Shown: positions 27,495 through 36,080 of the stretch, in pieces | Numbering within the stretch: the first letter of the stretch is position 1 | How the letters are laid out: every line of letters starts with the position of its first letter | Origin: an uncultured cyanobacterium | GTDB taxonomy: Bacteria; Cyanobacteriota; Cyanobacteriia; PCC-6307; Cyanobiaceae | Assembly (NCBI GenBank): GCA_903856805.1 | Contig: CAIOCZ010000022.1 | Location: 1 to 64,000, forward strand | DNA: 64,000 nucleotides | Direction of reading: 5' to 3' | Program-made: the position numbers and the translations under genes | The notes under the pieces: generated by a model | What the model saw: the letters and a program-made list of their open reading frames with translations, nothing else | Told to the model about the DNA's origin: nothing | Database searches by the model: none

Positions 27495-28054
27495 GGCGCC
27501 TGCGACTGGCCACGGTGTGGCTGGCCGGCTGCTCCGGCTGCCACATGGCCCTGCTCGATCTCGACGAGGAGTGGTTTGATCTCGTCGAACGGGTGGAGAT
27601 CGTCTACTCGCCTGTCTTCAGCGACACCAAGCAGTTTCCTGCCGCCGTGGATGCCTGCCTGGTGGAAGGGGCGGTGGGCAGCACCCACGACCTGGCCCTG
27701 GCCCGGATTCTGCGCAGTCGCAGTCGCCTGGTCATTGCCCTCGGCGATTGTGCCGTGACGACGAACGTGCCGGGGTTGCGCAACCTGTTGCGATCGCCGC
27801 AGCGCAGTGGTGCCGAAGCCGTTCTCGATCAGGCCTACGGCGCCTTGGCCGACCTCCACCCCCAGCATCCCCAGGCCCCGGGCCTCCTGCCCGCCCTGCT
27901 GGACACCGTGTTGCCCCTCCATGCCGTGATTCCCGTGGATGCCTACCTGCCCGGTTGCCCTCCTCCCCTGCCCCGCCTGCGCCTGCTGCTGGAGGCCCTC
28001 ATGGCCCACCAGCTGCCGCGGCTGGATGGGGACGCCCTGTTGCGTTTCGGCTGA
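27491..28054 (+). CDS. hoxY: Bidirectional [NiFe]-hydrogenase small subunit HoxY
   Basis: Small hydrogenase subunit that carries the proximal 4Fe-4S cluster. Ligand-containing motifs are VWLAGCSGCHMALLDL, GDCAVTTNVPGLRNL and YLPGCPPPLPRLRLLLEAL. I start at the ATG at 27491 (MRRLRLATVW), which overlaps the hoxU stop; the track's 27356 start lies inside hoxU. The 187-residue product is normal for HoxY. HoxH follows after 10 bases. Confidence 0.96.
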   Translation: MRRLRLATVWLAGCSGCHMALLDLDEEWFDLVERVEIVYSPVFSDTKQFPAAVDACLVEGAVGSTHDLALARILRSRSRLVIALGDCAVTTNVPGLRNLLRSPQRSGAEAVLDQAYGALADLHPQHPQAPGLLPALLDTVLPLHAVIPVDAYLPGCPPPLPRLRLLLEALMAHQLPRLDGDALLRFG

Positions 28055-28064
28055 GGCCTGCACC

Positions 28065-29504
28065 ATGGGACGTCTCGTCTGTATTGATCCCGTCACCCGC
28101 ATCGAAGGGCAGGCCCGCATCAGCCTGCACCTCGATGACGCCGGCGTGCTGGTGGATGCCCGGCTGCATGTGTTGGAGGTGCGGGGGTTTGAGGCGTTCT
28201 GCGTGGGGCGGCCCTTCACGGACATGGGAGCGATCACGTCGCGCATCTGTGGTATTTGCCCGGTGAGTCACCTGCTGGCGGCCGCCCGCGCCGGCGACCA
28301 GCTGCTGGCGGTGACCATCCCAGCGGCGGCGCGGCAGTTGCGGGAACTGCTCAACCTGGCCCAGATCCTCCAGTCCCATGCCCTGTCGTTTTTCCACCTC
28401 AGTTGCCCGGATCTCCTGCTCGGCTGGGACAGTGATCCCGCCCGGCGCAATCTGTTCGGTCTGATGGCCGCCGAACCCGATCTGGCCCGGGCGGGCATTC
28501 GCCTGCGTCAATTCGGTCAGCGCATTATTGAGCTGCTGGCGGGCCGGGCGATTCATGGCCTCTGGGCGGTGCCCGGCGGCGTGCTTACCCCCCTGGGCCT
28601 CGAAGCCCAGGCCTGGATCCTGGACCGCCTGCCGGAGGCCCGCGCCGCTGCCCGGCTCGCCCTGGAGCGCTACAAAACCCTCCTGGACGGCCCGTTGCAG
28701 CAGGAGCAGAGCCGCTTCGGCCGGTTCCCGAGCCTGTTCCTGGCCCTGGTGGGGCCCCAGGGGCGCTGGGCCCATCTCGACGGCGACCTGCGCCTGGCCG
28801 ATGCCGCTGGGGGCTGGATCGGGGAGCCGATCGACCCCCTGGCCTATGGGGAGCTGATCGCCGAGGCGGTGGAACCCTGGAGCTATCTCAAATTTCCCTA
28901 CATCCGTTCCCTGGGCTACCCCGAGGGGATCTACCGGGTGGGGCCCCTGGCGCGGCTCAATGTGTGCAGGGGCATCGGCACGCCCTGGGCCGAGGCGGAA
29001 CTGGTGGAACTGCGCCAGCGCTCCGGGCCGGTGCTGCTGGCCTCCTTTGCCTATCACCACGCCCGGTTGGTGGAGATCGTCGTCTGCCTGGAGGCGATCG
29101 AGCGGCTGGTGGAAGATCCGGGCTTGCGCAGCGCGCAGGTGCGGGCCAAGGCGAGTCTGAATCGATGGGAGGCCGTGGGGGTGAGCGAAGCGCCCCGCGG
29201 CACCCTCTTCCACCACTACCGGGTGGACCCCGACGGCCTGATCACCCACGTGAACCTGATCATCGCCACCGGCCAGAACAACCTGGCGATCAACCGCACC
29301 CTGCTGCAGGTGGCCCAGGCCACCATCCCCTCGCCCTTGGCGGCAAACGCCGAGATTCCCGAGGCGATCCTCAACCGCGTCGAGGCGGGCCTGCGCTGCT
29401 TCGACCCCTGCCTGTCCTGCAGCACCCACGCCGCTGGCCAGATGCCCCTCCTGGTGCAGTTGATCGACGCGAGGGGAGAGCTGTTGGCGGAGCGGAGCCG
29501 TTGA
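28065..29504 (+). CDS. hoxH: Bidirectional [NiFe]-hydrogenase large subunit HoxH
   Basis: Catalytic large subunit with the NiFe centre. The L1 motif is SRICGICPVSHLL and the L2 motif is DPCLSCSTH near the C-terminus. The 24 residues after that histidine (AAGQMPLL...ERSR) are the tail removed by the HoxW protease once nickel is inserted. Start at ATG 28065 (MGRLVCIDPVTRIEGQARI). Its TGA overlaps the hoxW ATG. Total 479 residues, normal length. Confidence 0.97.
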   Translation: MGRLVCIDPVTRIEGQARISLHLDDAGVLVDARLHVLEVRGFEAFCVGRPFTDMGAITSRICGICPVSHLLAAARAGDQLLAVTIPAAARQLRELLNLAQILQSHALSFFHLSCPDLLLGWDSDPARRNLFGLMAAEPDLARAGIRLRQFGQRIIELLAGRAIHGLWAVPGGVLTPLGLEAQAWILDRLPEARAAARLALERYKTLLDGPLQQEQSRFGRFPSLFLALVGPQGRWAHLDGDLRLADAAGGWIGEPIDPLAYGELIAEAVEPWSYLKFPYIRSLGYPEGIYRVGPLARLNVCRGIGTPWAEAELVELRQRSGPVLLASFAYHHARLVEIVVCLEAIERLVEDPGLRSAQVRAKASLNRWEAVGVSEAPRGTLFHHYRVDPDGLITHVNLIIATGQNNLAINRTLLQVAQATIPSPLAANAEIPEAILNRVEAGLRCFDPCLSCSTHAAGQMPLLVQLIDARGELLAERSR

Positions 29505-30004
29505 TGGCGCTCGACCTGGTGATCGGCATCGGCAACCCCCTGCGAGGGGATGATGGGGTGGGGCCTCACTTGGCGGCTACGGTTGCGGCCTCGGTTGCTA
29601 CCGCGGTTGCAACCACGGTGTCTTCCCCGGGGTCGGCTGGGCATGGGGGGGTGCAGGTCCTGGTGGTGCACCAGCTGACCCCCGAGCTGGCCGAACCGCT
29701 CTCGGAGGCGCGGCGGGCCCTGTTCCTGGATGCCTGGTTGGCGTCCACGGCCAGTCGGCCCTGCCTCCAGCCCCTGCGGCCGGCTCCCCATTGGGAAGGC
29801 AGCAGCCATCGCCTCACCCCCGCGGTGCTGCTGGGCCTCGCGGATCTGCTCTACGGCGCGACGCCAACGGCCCAGCTGCTGCTGGTCCCGGCGTTTGTCA
29901 TGGAGCCCATGGCCGAGGGATTTTCACCGCCCCTGCGGCGCGGCCTGCCCCGGGCCCGACGTCTCCTGGCGCAATGGCTCGCGTCGGGAGGGGACGATGC
30001 ATGA
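29504..30004 (+). CDS. hoxW: Hydrogenase maturation endopeptidase HoxW
   Basis: Aspartate-type protease that removes the HoxH C-terminal peptide after nickel insertion. Conserved nickel-sensing residues are in IGIGNPLRGDDGVGP, LFLDAW and SSHRLTPAVLL. A low-complexity insertion rich in V, A and T (AATVAASVATAVATTVSS) sits near residue 25, encoded by repeats of GGTTGC-like sequence. The 166-residue length is near normal. ATG at 29504 overlaps the hoxH stop; its end overlaps hypA by eight bases. Confidence 0.93.
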   Translation: MALDLVIGIGNPLRGDDGVGPHLAATVAASVATAVATTVSSPGSAGHGGVQVLVVHQLTPELAEPLSEARRALFLDAWLASTASRPCLQPLRPAPHWEGSSHRLTPAVLLGLADLLYGATPTAQLLLVPAFVMEPMAEGFSPPLRRGLPRARRLLAQWLASGGDDA

Positions 30005-30356
30005 ACTGAGCCTGATGGTGGCGCTGCGGGAGCAGGTGCTGGCGGCGGCGGCGGCCCGGGGGGCGCGGGCGGTCACGGCCATCCATCTGCGGATTGGTCG
30101 CCTGGCCGGAGTGGAGCCGGAGGCGCTGCAGTTCGCCGCTGCGTTGGTGTTGGCGGGCAGCCTGGCGGCTGGCGCGGCGTTGGTGATCGATTCGGTGGAA
30201 GCCCGCTGCCATTGCCGCCCCTGTGCAGCGCCGTTTGAGGTGCTGGACGGGATGTGTGTCTGTCCCCGCTGTGGGGCCATCAGTCGCCAGCTGTTGTGTG
30301 GCCGTGAACTGGCGCTGGCGGCCCTGGAACTGGAAGGGCTGGAGCCGGATCCCTAG
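29997..30356 (+). CDS. hypA: Hydrogenase nickel insertion protein HypA
   Basis: Nickel metallochaperone with HypB. The N-terminus MHELSLMVALREQVLAAAAARG has the nickel-binding His2; the zinc-binding CRPC and CPRCG pair lies around residues 77-97. The 119-residue length matches HypA. I start at ATG 29997, inside the last codons of hoxW; the track's 29730 is a shadow of hoxW. Confidence 0.95.
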   Translation: MHELSLMVALREQVLAAAAARGARAVTAIHLRIGRLAGVEPEALQFAAALVLAGSLAAGAALVIDSVEARCHCRPCAAPFEVLDGMCVCPRCGAISRQLLCGRELALAALELEGLEPDP

Positions 30357-30441
30357 GCCGCGTGCTCCGGGGGTGTCTGACGTCGCTATGCGTTCTCGAT
30401 CGGCGTCCTTAGGTTTCCTTCATCCGTTCCCGTTGCCGTTG

Positions 30442-31161
30442 ATGTGCCTGGCCTGTCCCTGCTCCCGGACCGCGCCGGCTGCCATGGCTCCTGTCCCCCC
30501 CGCTGCGCCCGATCGCCAGCTTCTGCGGCTTGGCCAGGATCTGCTGCACCGCAACGACGCCCTGGCGGTCGCCAACCGAAACCGCTTTGATCAGGCCGGT
30601 GTGCGGGTGGTCAATCTGCTCTCGGCGCCGGGATCTGGCAAAACCGCCCTGCTGGAGCACTTGGGGGGCCTGACGGCGGGGCCCATGGCGGTGATTGTTG
30701 GGGATCTGGCCACCGACAACGACGCCCGTCGGCTGCGGGCCGCCGGCCTGGCGGCGGTGCAGATCACCACCGGCCAGGCCTGCCACCTGGAGGCCGCCAT
30801 GGTGGCGCGCGCCGTGGATCAATTGGAGCATTCCGGGGTGCCTCTCTCCTCGCTGCGGTTGCTGGTGATCGAGAACGTGGGCAACCTGGTGTGCCCCGCC
30901 GCCTACGACCTGGGCGAACACCTGCGGCTGGTATTGCTGGCGGTGACGGAGGGGGAGGACAAACCGCTGAAGTATCCGGCCCTGTTCCACAGCGCCGATC
31001 TGGTGGTGATCAGCAAGCTGGATCTGGCGGCCGCCGCCCCCTTCGATCTGGCCCTCGCCCGGCGGGCGATCGCCCGGGTGGCGCCGCGGGCGCGGATCCT
31101 GGCGGTGTCGTCGCGCCGTGGCACCGGCCTGGCGACCCTGGCGGCGGCGCTGGTTGCGTGA
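30442..31161 (+). CDS. hypB: Hydrogenase nickel incorporation GTPase HypB
   Basis: GTPase that delivers nickel to the HoxH precursor. It begins MCLACPCSRTAP, a variant of the CxxCGC metal site, then the P-loop NLLSAPGSGKTALLEHL, DLATDNDARRL, and VIENVGNLVCPAAYDLG. The histidine-rich nickel-storage stretch found in many HypB proteins is absent, leaving a short linker. I start at ATG 30442 because it yields the CxxC motif at position 2. Its TGA overlaps the hypF GTG. Confidence 0.93.
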   Translation: MCLACPCSRTAPAAMAPVPPAAPDRQLLRLGQDLLHRNDALAVANRNRFDQAGVRVVNLLSAPGSGKTALLEHLGGLTAGPMAVIVGDLATDNDARRLRAAGLAAVQITTGQACHLEAAMVARAVDQLEHSGVPLSSLRLLVIENVGNLVCPAAYDLGEHLRLVLLAVTEGEDKPLKYPALFHSADLVVISKLDLAAAAPFDLALARRAIARVAPRARILAVSSRRGTGLATLAAALVA

Positions 31162-33653
31162 TCAGCGGCCTGCGTCTCGACTGCCGCGGTGTGGTTCAGG
31201 GGGTGGGGCTGCGGCCGGCCCTGCACCGGCTCGCCGCGGAGCTCGGCCTGGGGGGGGAGCTGTGCAATGGGCTGGAGGGCCTGCGGGTGGAGCTGGTGGG
31301 GCCCCGGCCGCAGCTGGAGTTGTGGCTGCAGCGCCTGCCCACCGCCCTGCCGGCGGCGGCGCGGCTGGAGCCTTGCCACCCCGTTTGGCTGCCGGCAGCC
31401 GTGGTGACGGCCCTGGCGGCCCGCCCCGGCCTTTGGCTGGGGGCCGGCCCGCCCCGGTCCCTGGCGCAGGCGCTGGTGGCTCCAGCCCTGAGCGCCGATC
31501 GGGCCCCCTGCGCCGCTTGCCTGCGGGAGCTGGTCGATCCATCTCAGCGCCGCTGGGGGGATCCGTTCCTCAGTTGCAGCGCCTGCGGTCCCCGCTACAG
31601 CGTGGCCAGCGCCGAACCCTTCAGCCGCGCCCACACCAGCCTGGCCGCCTTCCCCCTCTGCACGGCCTGCGCGAGGGAGTTCAGCGATCCCGCCGATCGC
31701 CGCTTTCATGCCGAGACGATCGGCTGCCCGACCTGCGGCCCGCGCCTCACCCTGCTGGATGGCGCAGGCCAGGCGATGGATTTCCCCGAGTCGCTCGGCG
31801 CCAGCGCCGCCGGCCGGGCGGCGGTTTTGATCCAGGCGGCGGCGACCCTGTTGGCCGCGGGCCAGATCCTCGCCCTGCAGGGGGTGGGGGGCTTCCAGCT
31901 CCTGGTGGCGGCCACCAATCCGGCGGCCGTGGCCCGGCTGCGACGGCGCAAGCGCCGACCCACCAAGCCCATGGCCCTGCTGGTGGCCGATCCGGCCTGG
32001 GTGGAGGCGGTGGTGGGGCTGACGCCGGCCGCCCTGGCGGCCCTGGCCTCGCCGGCGGCGCCGATCGTGCTGCTGCCCCGTCGCCCCGGGCCGGAGGCCT
32101 ATCCGGGGGTGGCGCCCGGCAGCGCCGATCTGGGGGTGATGCTGCCGGCTTCCCCCCTGCAGGCCCTGCTGGTGCGGGCCTGTGCCGGGCCGTTGGTGGC
32201 CACCAGTGGTAATCCCAGTGGCGAGCCCCTCTGCACGACGCCGGACGAGGCCCGTCAACGGCTCGCGGGGCTCGCCGATGGGTTCCTGATCCACGACCGC
32301 CCGATCCTGCGGCCCCTGGACGACTCACTGCTGCAGCTGATTGATGGCCGGCCAGCCCTGTTGCGCCGGGCCCGGGGTTATGCCCCCGAACCGTTGCCCC
32401 TGCCGGCCCCCGTGCCCCCCCCCGGCGTGCTGGCCCTGGGGGGCGACCTCAAGTGTGCGCCGGCCCTGGCCTGCGGCGATCGCCTCTGGCTGGCCCCCCA
32501 TCTGGGGGACCTGGAGGCGCCGCAGACCCTGGAGCGGCTGCGGGCGGGGCTGGCCGCGTTGCACGCTCCCCTGCCCCTGCTGGTCGCTGACGCCCATCCC
32601 GGCTACCACAGCCATCGGCTGGCCCTGGGCTGGCCGGGGGGAGCGCAGCTGGTGCCCCATCACCTCGCCCATGCCCTGGCGGTGGTGGCCGAGCACGGCC
32701 TCGTGCCGCCCCTGCTGGCGCTCTGCTGGGATGGATTGGGCTACGGACCTCCGGCCGGGGGTGCGGCATCCCCGCGGGTCCCGTCCCTCTGGGGGGGCGA
32801 ACTGTTGGCGATCGCGGCCGGCAACGGGGCCCAGGGCCCCCAGCTCCGGGCCCAGCGGCTGGCGGCCCTGCGTCCCTTCCCCCTGCCGGGGGGCGGGCGG
32901 GCCCTGCGCGAACCGCGCCGTTCAGCCCTGGGGCTGCTGCTGGCCGGTGGCCTGGTGGACCATCCCGGGGCCCGCCACTGCCGAGCCGCCTTCGCCCCCG
33001 ACGATTGGTTGCTGCTCCGCCAGGCCGTGGCCGCCGGCTGTGGCAGTCCGTTCACCACCAGCGTCGGCCGGTTGTTCGATGCCGTGGCCTCCCTGCTGGA
33101 TCTGGTGCAGGGGCTGGGCCATGAGGGCCAGGGCGGCCAGGTGGTGCAGGCCGCCGCCGCCCGGGCGTCCCGGGAGCGGCGGGCCTATCCGCTGCCGTTG
33201 CGGCGGGCCCCGAGCGGCCTTGCCTGGGCCGCCCCTGGCACGGTGTCAGTCGGTTCCCCTCCGCCCCTGGGTTGGCTCGACTGGCGGCCCCTGCTGGCCG
33301 CCCTGCTGGCGGACATCGACGCCGGCATGCCTGTCGCCGTCTGCGCCGCCCGGGTCCAGAACGGTCTGGCCCGGGGGGCGGCCCGGGCCCTGGCGCGGGC
33401 CGCCCGCAGCCCGGAGTGGAGGCGTGTTCCGGCGGCTTCTGATCCCCCTCCGGGGCTGGCCGTGGCCCTGGCCGGAGGTTGTTTCCAGAACCGCTTGTTG
33501 CTGGAAGGCATGATTGCCGCCCTGCGGGGCCGGGGGCTGCGGCCCTATTGGGGAGAGGCGCTCCCCGCCAACGACGGCGGCCTCGCCCTGGGGCAGGTGT
33601 GGGCGGTGGCCCTGGGGCTCACCGCCCTCAGCGATGGCGCTTCTCCTCCCTAG
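31158..33653 (+). CDS. hypF: Carbamoyltransferase HypF
   Basis: Makes the thiocarbamate on HypE that becomes the cyanide ligands of the NiFe centre. In order: acylphosphatase domain LDCRGVVQGVGLRPALHRLA (residues 5-90), zinc fingers CAACLREL and CSACGPRY (about 115-165, plus CTACAREF and CPTCGPRL), a YrdC-like domain ALQGVGGFQLLVAATNPAAVARLRRRKRRPTKPMALL, and the Kae1-like carbamoyltransferase domain with ALAGGCFQNRLLLEGM. GTG start at 31158 overlapping hypB. At 831 residues it is somewhat long for HypF, mostly from alanine-rich insertions. Confidence 0.95.
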   Translation: MISGLRLDCRGVVQGVGLRPALHRLAAELGLGGELCNGLEGLRVELVGPRPQLELWLQRLPTALPAAARLEPCHPVWLPAAVVTALAARPGLWLGAGPPRSLAQALVAPALSADRAPCAACLRELVDPSQRRWGDPFLSCSACGPRYSVASAEPFSRAHTSLAAFPLCTACAREFSDPADRRFHAETIGCPTCGPRLTLLDGAGQAMDFPESLGASAAGRAAVLIQAAATLLAAGQILALQGVGGFQLLVAATNPAAVARLRRRKRRPTKPMALLVADPAWVEAVVGLTPAALAALASPAAPIVLLPRRPGPEAYPGVAPGSADLGVMLPASPLQALLVRACAGPLVATSGNPSGEPLCTTPDEARQRLAGLADGFLIHDRPILRPLDDSLLQLIDGRPALLRRARGYAPEPLPLPAPVPPPGVLALGGDLKCAPALACGDRLWLAPHLGDLEAPQTLERLRAGLAALHAPLPLLVADAHPGYHSHRLALGWPGGAQLVPHHLAHALAVVAEHGLVPPLLALCWDGLGYGPPAGGAASPRVPSLWGGELLAIAAGNGAQGPQLRAQRLAALRPFPLPGGGRALREPRRSALGLLLAGGLVDHPGARHCRAAFAPDDWLLLRQAVAAGCGSPFTTSVGRLFDAVASLLDLVQGLGHEGQGGQVVQAAAARASRERRAYPLPLRRAPSGLAWAAPGTVSVGSPPPLGWLDWRPLLAALLADIDAGMPVAVCAARVQNGLARGAARALARAARSPEWRRVPAASDPPPGLAVALAGGCFQNRLLLEGMIAALRGRGLRPYWGEALPANDGGLALGQVWAVALGLTALSDGASPP

Positions 33654-33680
33654 ACCGGATCGATGGCAAGGGAGTTCAGC

Positions 33681-33890
33681 ATGTGCCTGGCGGTGGCCGG
33701 TCGCATTGTTTCGGTCCACGTGGAGGCCGGCGCCGCCCACGACGATCCCCTGGGGCGCTGCGCCGAGGTGGACTTCGGCGGCGTGCGCCAACGGGTGAGC
33801 CTGGCCTGTCTGGAGGACGCCCGGGTGGGCGATCGGGTGCTGGTGCACGTGGGGCTGGCCCTGTGCGTGGTGACGGAGCAGGGTCCGTGA
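33681..33890 (+). CDS. hypC: Hydrogenase assembly chaperone HypC
   Basis: Small chaperone that carries the iron-cyanide-carbonyl unit with HypD. The N-terminus MCLAVAGRIVSV has the essential Cys2; the rest (VDFGGVRQRVSLACLEDARVGDRVLVHVGLALCVV) is the typical HypC beta fold. I start at ATG 33681 rather than the track's 33663, because the cysteine must be residue 2. Length 69 residues. Its TGA overlaps the hypD GTG. Confidence 0.95.
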   Translation: MCLAVAGRIVSVHVEAGAAHDDPLGRCAEVDFGGVRQRVSLACLEDARVGDRVLVHVGLALCVVTEQGP

Positions 33891-35032
33891 TCGGTGCCGA
33901 TGCCGCAGCGGCGGCCCCGCGGGTGCGGGCGCTGGTGGCGGCCCTGGCGGCCACGTGCACCCGCCCTTGGACCCTGATGGAAGTGTGTGGCGGCCAGACC
34001 CACGTGATCGTGGGCGCCGGCCTGGATCAACTGTTGCCCCCGGGGCTGCGTCTGATCCACGGGCCCGGCTGTCCGGTGTGTGTCACCGGCGCTGTCTGGC
34101 TGGATCAGGCCCTGGCCCTCACCCGTCTGCCCGGCTTGATTCTCTGTTCCTACGGCGACATGCTGCGGGTGCCGGGATCGTCGGTGGGGACGGATCTGCT
34201 TGCCGCCCGGGCCGCCGGGGGTGACGTGCGGCTGGTGACTTCGCCGCTGCAGGTGCTGGCCCTGGCCCGGGCCCATCCCCAGCGGCCGGTGGTGTTCCTG
34301 GCCGTGGGCTTTGAGACCACCGCCCCCGCCACCGCCCTGTTGGCCCGTCAGGCCCTGACAGCGGGGCTGGCCAATCTCTGGCTGCTGTGCGCCCATGTGC
34401 GCGTGGTGCCGGCGATGGCGGCCCTGTTGGCGGATCCCGCCTGCCCGGTGCAGGGATTTCTGGCGGCTGGCCATGTGGGGGCGGTGATGGGCACAGCCGA
34501 ATTGGCGGCGTTGGTGGACCGCTGGCGGCGGCCGGTGGTGGTGAGTGGCTTCACCCCCGAGGAGTTGCTCCGTGCCCTGCTGGCGGCCGTGACCCAACTG
34601 GAGGCGGGCCAGGCCCATTTGGCCAATTGCTACGGCCAGGTGGTGCGTCCCGCCGGCAATCCGGCCGCCCGGGACCTGCTGGCGGAGGTGTTTGAAGTGG
34701 TGGATCGGCCGTGGCGGGGCCTGGGCACGATCGCCGCTGGCGGCCTGGCCCTGCGCCCGCCCTACGACTGCCTCGATGCCCAACGGCGCTTTGGATCCGT
34801 CCTGGCTACGGCCGCCGCGGCTGACGCAACCGCCGGGGCGGCGCTGGCGCCGCCGCAACCTTCCCCCTGCCTGGCCGGCTCCATCCTGCAGGGGAAAGCC
34901 CTGCCCAGCGACTGCTCCGCCTTCGGCGGCGCCTGCACCCCCGAGCGTCCCCTGGGGGCACCGATGGTGTCGAGTGAGGGGGCCTGTGCCGCCTATCACC
35001 GCTACCGCCCGGTCGCCGTCCACCGGTCATGA
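33887..35032 (+). CDS. hypD: Hydrogenase maturation protein HypD
   Basis: Iron-sulfur protein that assembles the Fe(CN)2CO unit with HypC and HypE. Motifs: LMEVCGGQTHVIV, HGPGCPVCVT, AVGFETTAPATALL, and C-terminal cluster ligands in CLAGSILQGKALPSDCSAFGGACTPERPLGAPMVSSEGACAAYHRY. GTG start at 33887 gives 381 residues; the longer track frame from 33479 is a shadow over hypF and hypC. Its stop overlaps hypE by ATGA. Confidence 0.96.
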   Translation: MIGADAAAAAPRVRALVAALAATCTRPWTLMEVCGGQTHVIVGAGLDQLLPPGLRLIHGPGCPVCVTGAVWLDQALALTRLPGLILCSYGDMLRVPGSSVGTDLLAARAAGGDVRLVTSPLQVLALARAHPQRPVVFLAVGFETTAPATALLARQALTAGLANLWLLCAHVRVVPAMAALLADPACPVQGFLAAGHVGAVMGTAELAALVDRWRRPVVVSGFTPEELLRALLAAVTQLEAGQAHLANCYGQVVRPAGNPAARDLLAEVFEVVDRPWRGLGTIAAGGLALRPPYDCLDAQRRFGSVLATAAAADATAGAALAPPQPSPCLAGSILQGKALPSDCSAFGGACTPERPLGAPMVSSEGACAAYHRYRPVAVHRS

Positions 35033-36054
35033 GCGCCTCCCTGGGCGGCTCCTTGGGCGGCTCCCTGGGGGAGCGGATTCGCCTGGCCCATGGCGGGGGC
35101 GGCGTGGCGATGCAGCAGTTGATCGCCAACGAACTGAGCGGGTTGTATGCCGATCCCACCCAGCTGCTCCACGATGCCGCCAGCCTGGCCCTGCCCCACG
35201 GCCGGTTGGCGTTCAGCACCGACAGCTACGTGGTGCAGCCCCTGGAGTTTCCCGGCGGGGATATTGGCCGGCTGGCGGTGATCGGAACCGCCAACGACCT
35301 GGCGATGGTGGGCGCCCGACCGCTGCATCTGAGCGTGGGCCTGATTTTGGAGGAGGGGCTGGAGCTGGTGGTGCTGCGGCGGGTGATCGCTTCCCTGGCC
35401 GCCGCCGCCCGCGAGTGCGGTGTCACGGTGGTGACCGGGGACACCAAGGTGGTGGAGCGGGGCAAGGGGGATGGGGTGTTCATCAACACCAGCGGCCTCG
35501 GCCTGTTGGACGGCCTGGCGCCGATCGGGCCGGCGGCGATCCGCCCCGGTGACCAGCTGGTGGTGAGTGGGGATCTCGGTCGCCATGGGGTGGCGATCCT
35601 GGCGGCTCGCCATGGGTTGCGGCTGGAACCTCCCTTCCCCAGCGACTGCGCCCCCCTATGGCCGGCGGTGCAGCGCCTGTTGGCGGCCGGCCTGCGGCCC
35701 CATGGCCTGCGGGACCTCACCCGCGGTGGCCTGGCCGCCGCCCTGCAGGAACTGGCCAGCGCCGCCGCCGTGGATCTGGTGATCGAGGAACCCCTGGTGC
35801 CGGTGGCGGAGCCGGTGGCGCGCACCTGTGCCCTGTTGGGGTTGGAGCCATGGCAGCTGGCCAATGAAGGGCGCTTTCTGGCGGTGCTGCCGGCGGCGGC
35901 CCTGGCGCCGGCCCTGGCGTTGCTTCAGCCCAGCGGCGCCACCTGGATCGGCACGGTGGAGGCGGGCCCGAGCCGGGTGCGGCTGCGCACCGGCTTCGGC
36001 AGCGAGCGGCTGTTGGCGCCCCTCAGCGGCGACCTGCTCCCCCGCATCTGCTGA
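35029..36054 (+). CDS. hypE: Hydrogenase maturation protein HypE
   Basis: Dehydrates the carbamoyl group on its C-terminal cysteine to cyanide. It has IRLAHGGGGVAMQQLIANEL, FSTDSYVVQPLEFPGGDIGRLAVIGTANDLAMVGARP, VVTGDTKVV and the essential C-terminal PRIC. The N-terminus ASLGGSLGGSLGE is a short repeat absent from most homologues. It is the last gene of the hox-hyp run; about 26 bases separate it from the convergent Calx-beta gene. Confidence 0.96.
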   Translation: MSASLGGSLGGSLGERIRLAHGGGGVAMQQLIANELSGLYADPTQLLHDAASLALPHGRLAFSTDSYVVQPLEFPGGDIGRLAVIGTANDLAMVGARPLHLSVGLILEEGLELVVLRRVIASLAAAARECGVTVVTGDTKVVERGKGDGVFINTSGLGLLDGLAPIGPAAIRPGDQLVVSGDLGRHGVAILAARHGLRLEPPFPSDCAPLWPAVQRLLAAGLRPHGLRDLTRGGLAAALQELASAAAVDLVIEEPLVPVAEPVARTCALLGLEPWQLANEGRFLAVLPAAALAPALALLQPSGATWIGTVEAGPSRVRLRTGFGSERLLAPLSGDLLPRIC

Positions 36055-36080
36055 GCCCGCATCGGCAGAGCCCGCCTTGA

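Noticed and set aside
27999-29429. 476-residue minus-strand ORF over hoxH
   Set aside because: Antisense shadow of hoxH, which has full motifs.
30903-32294. 463-residue minus-strand ORF over hypF
   Set aside because: Antisense shadow; no domain, low-complexity composition.
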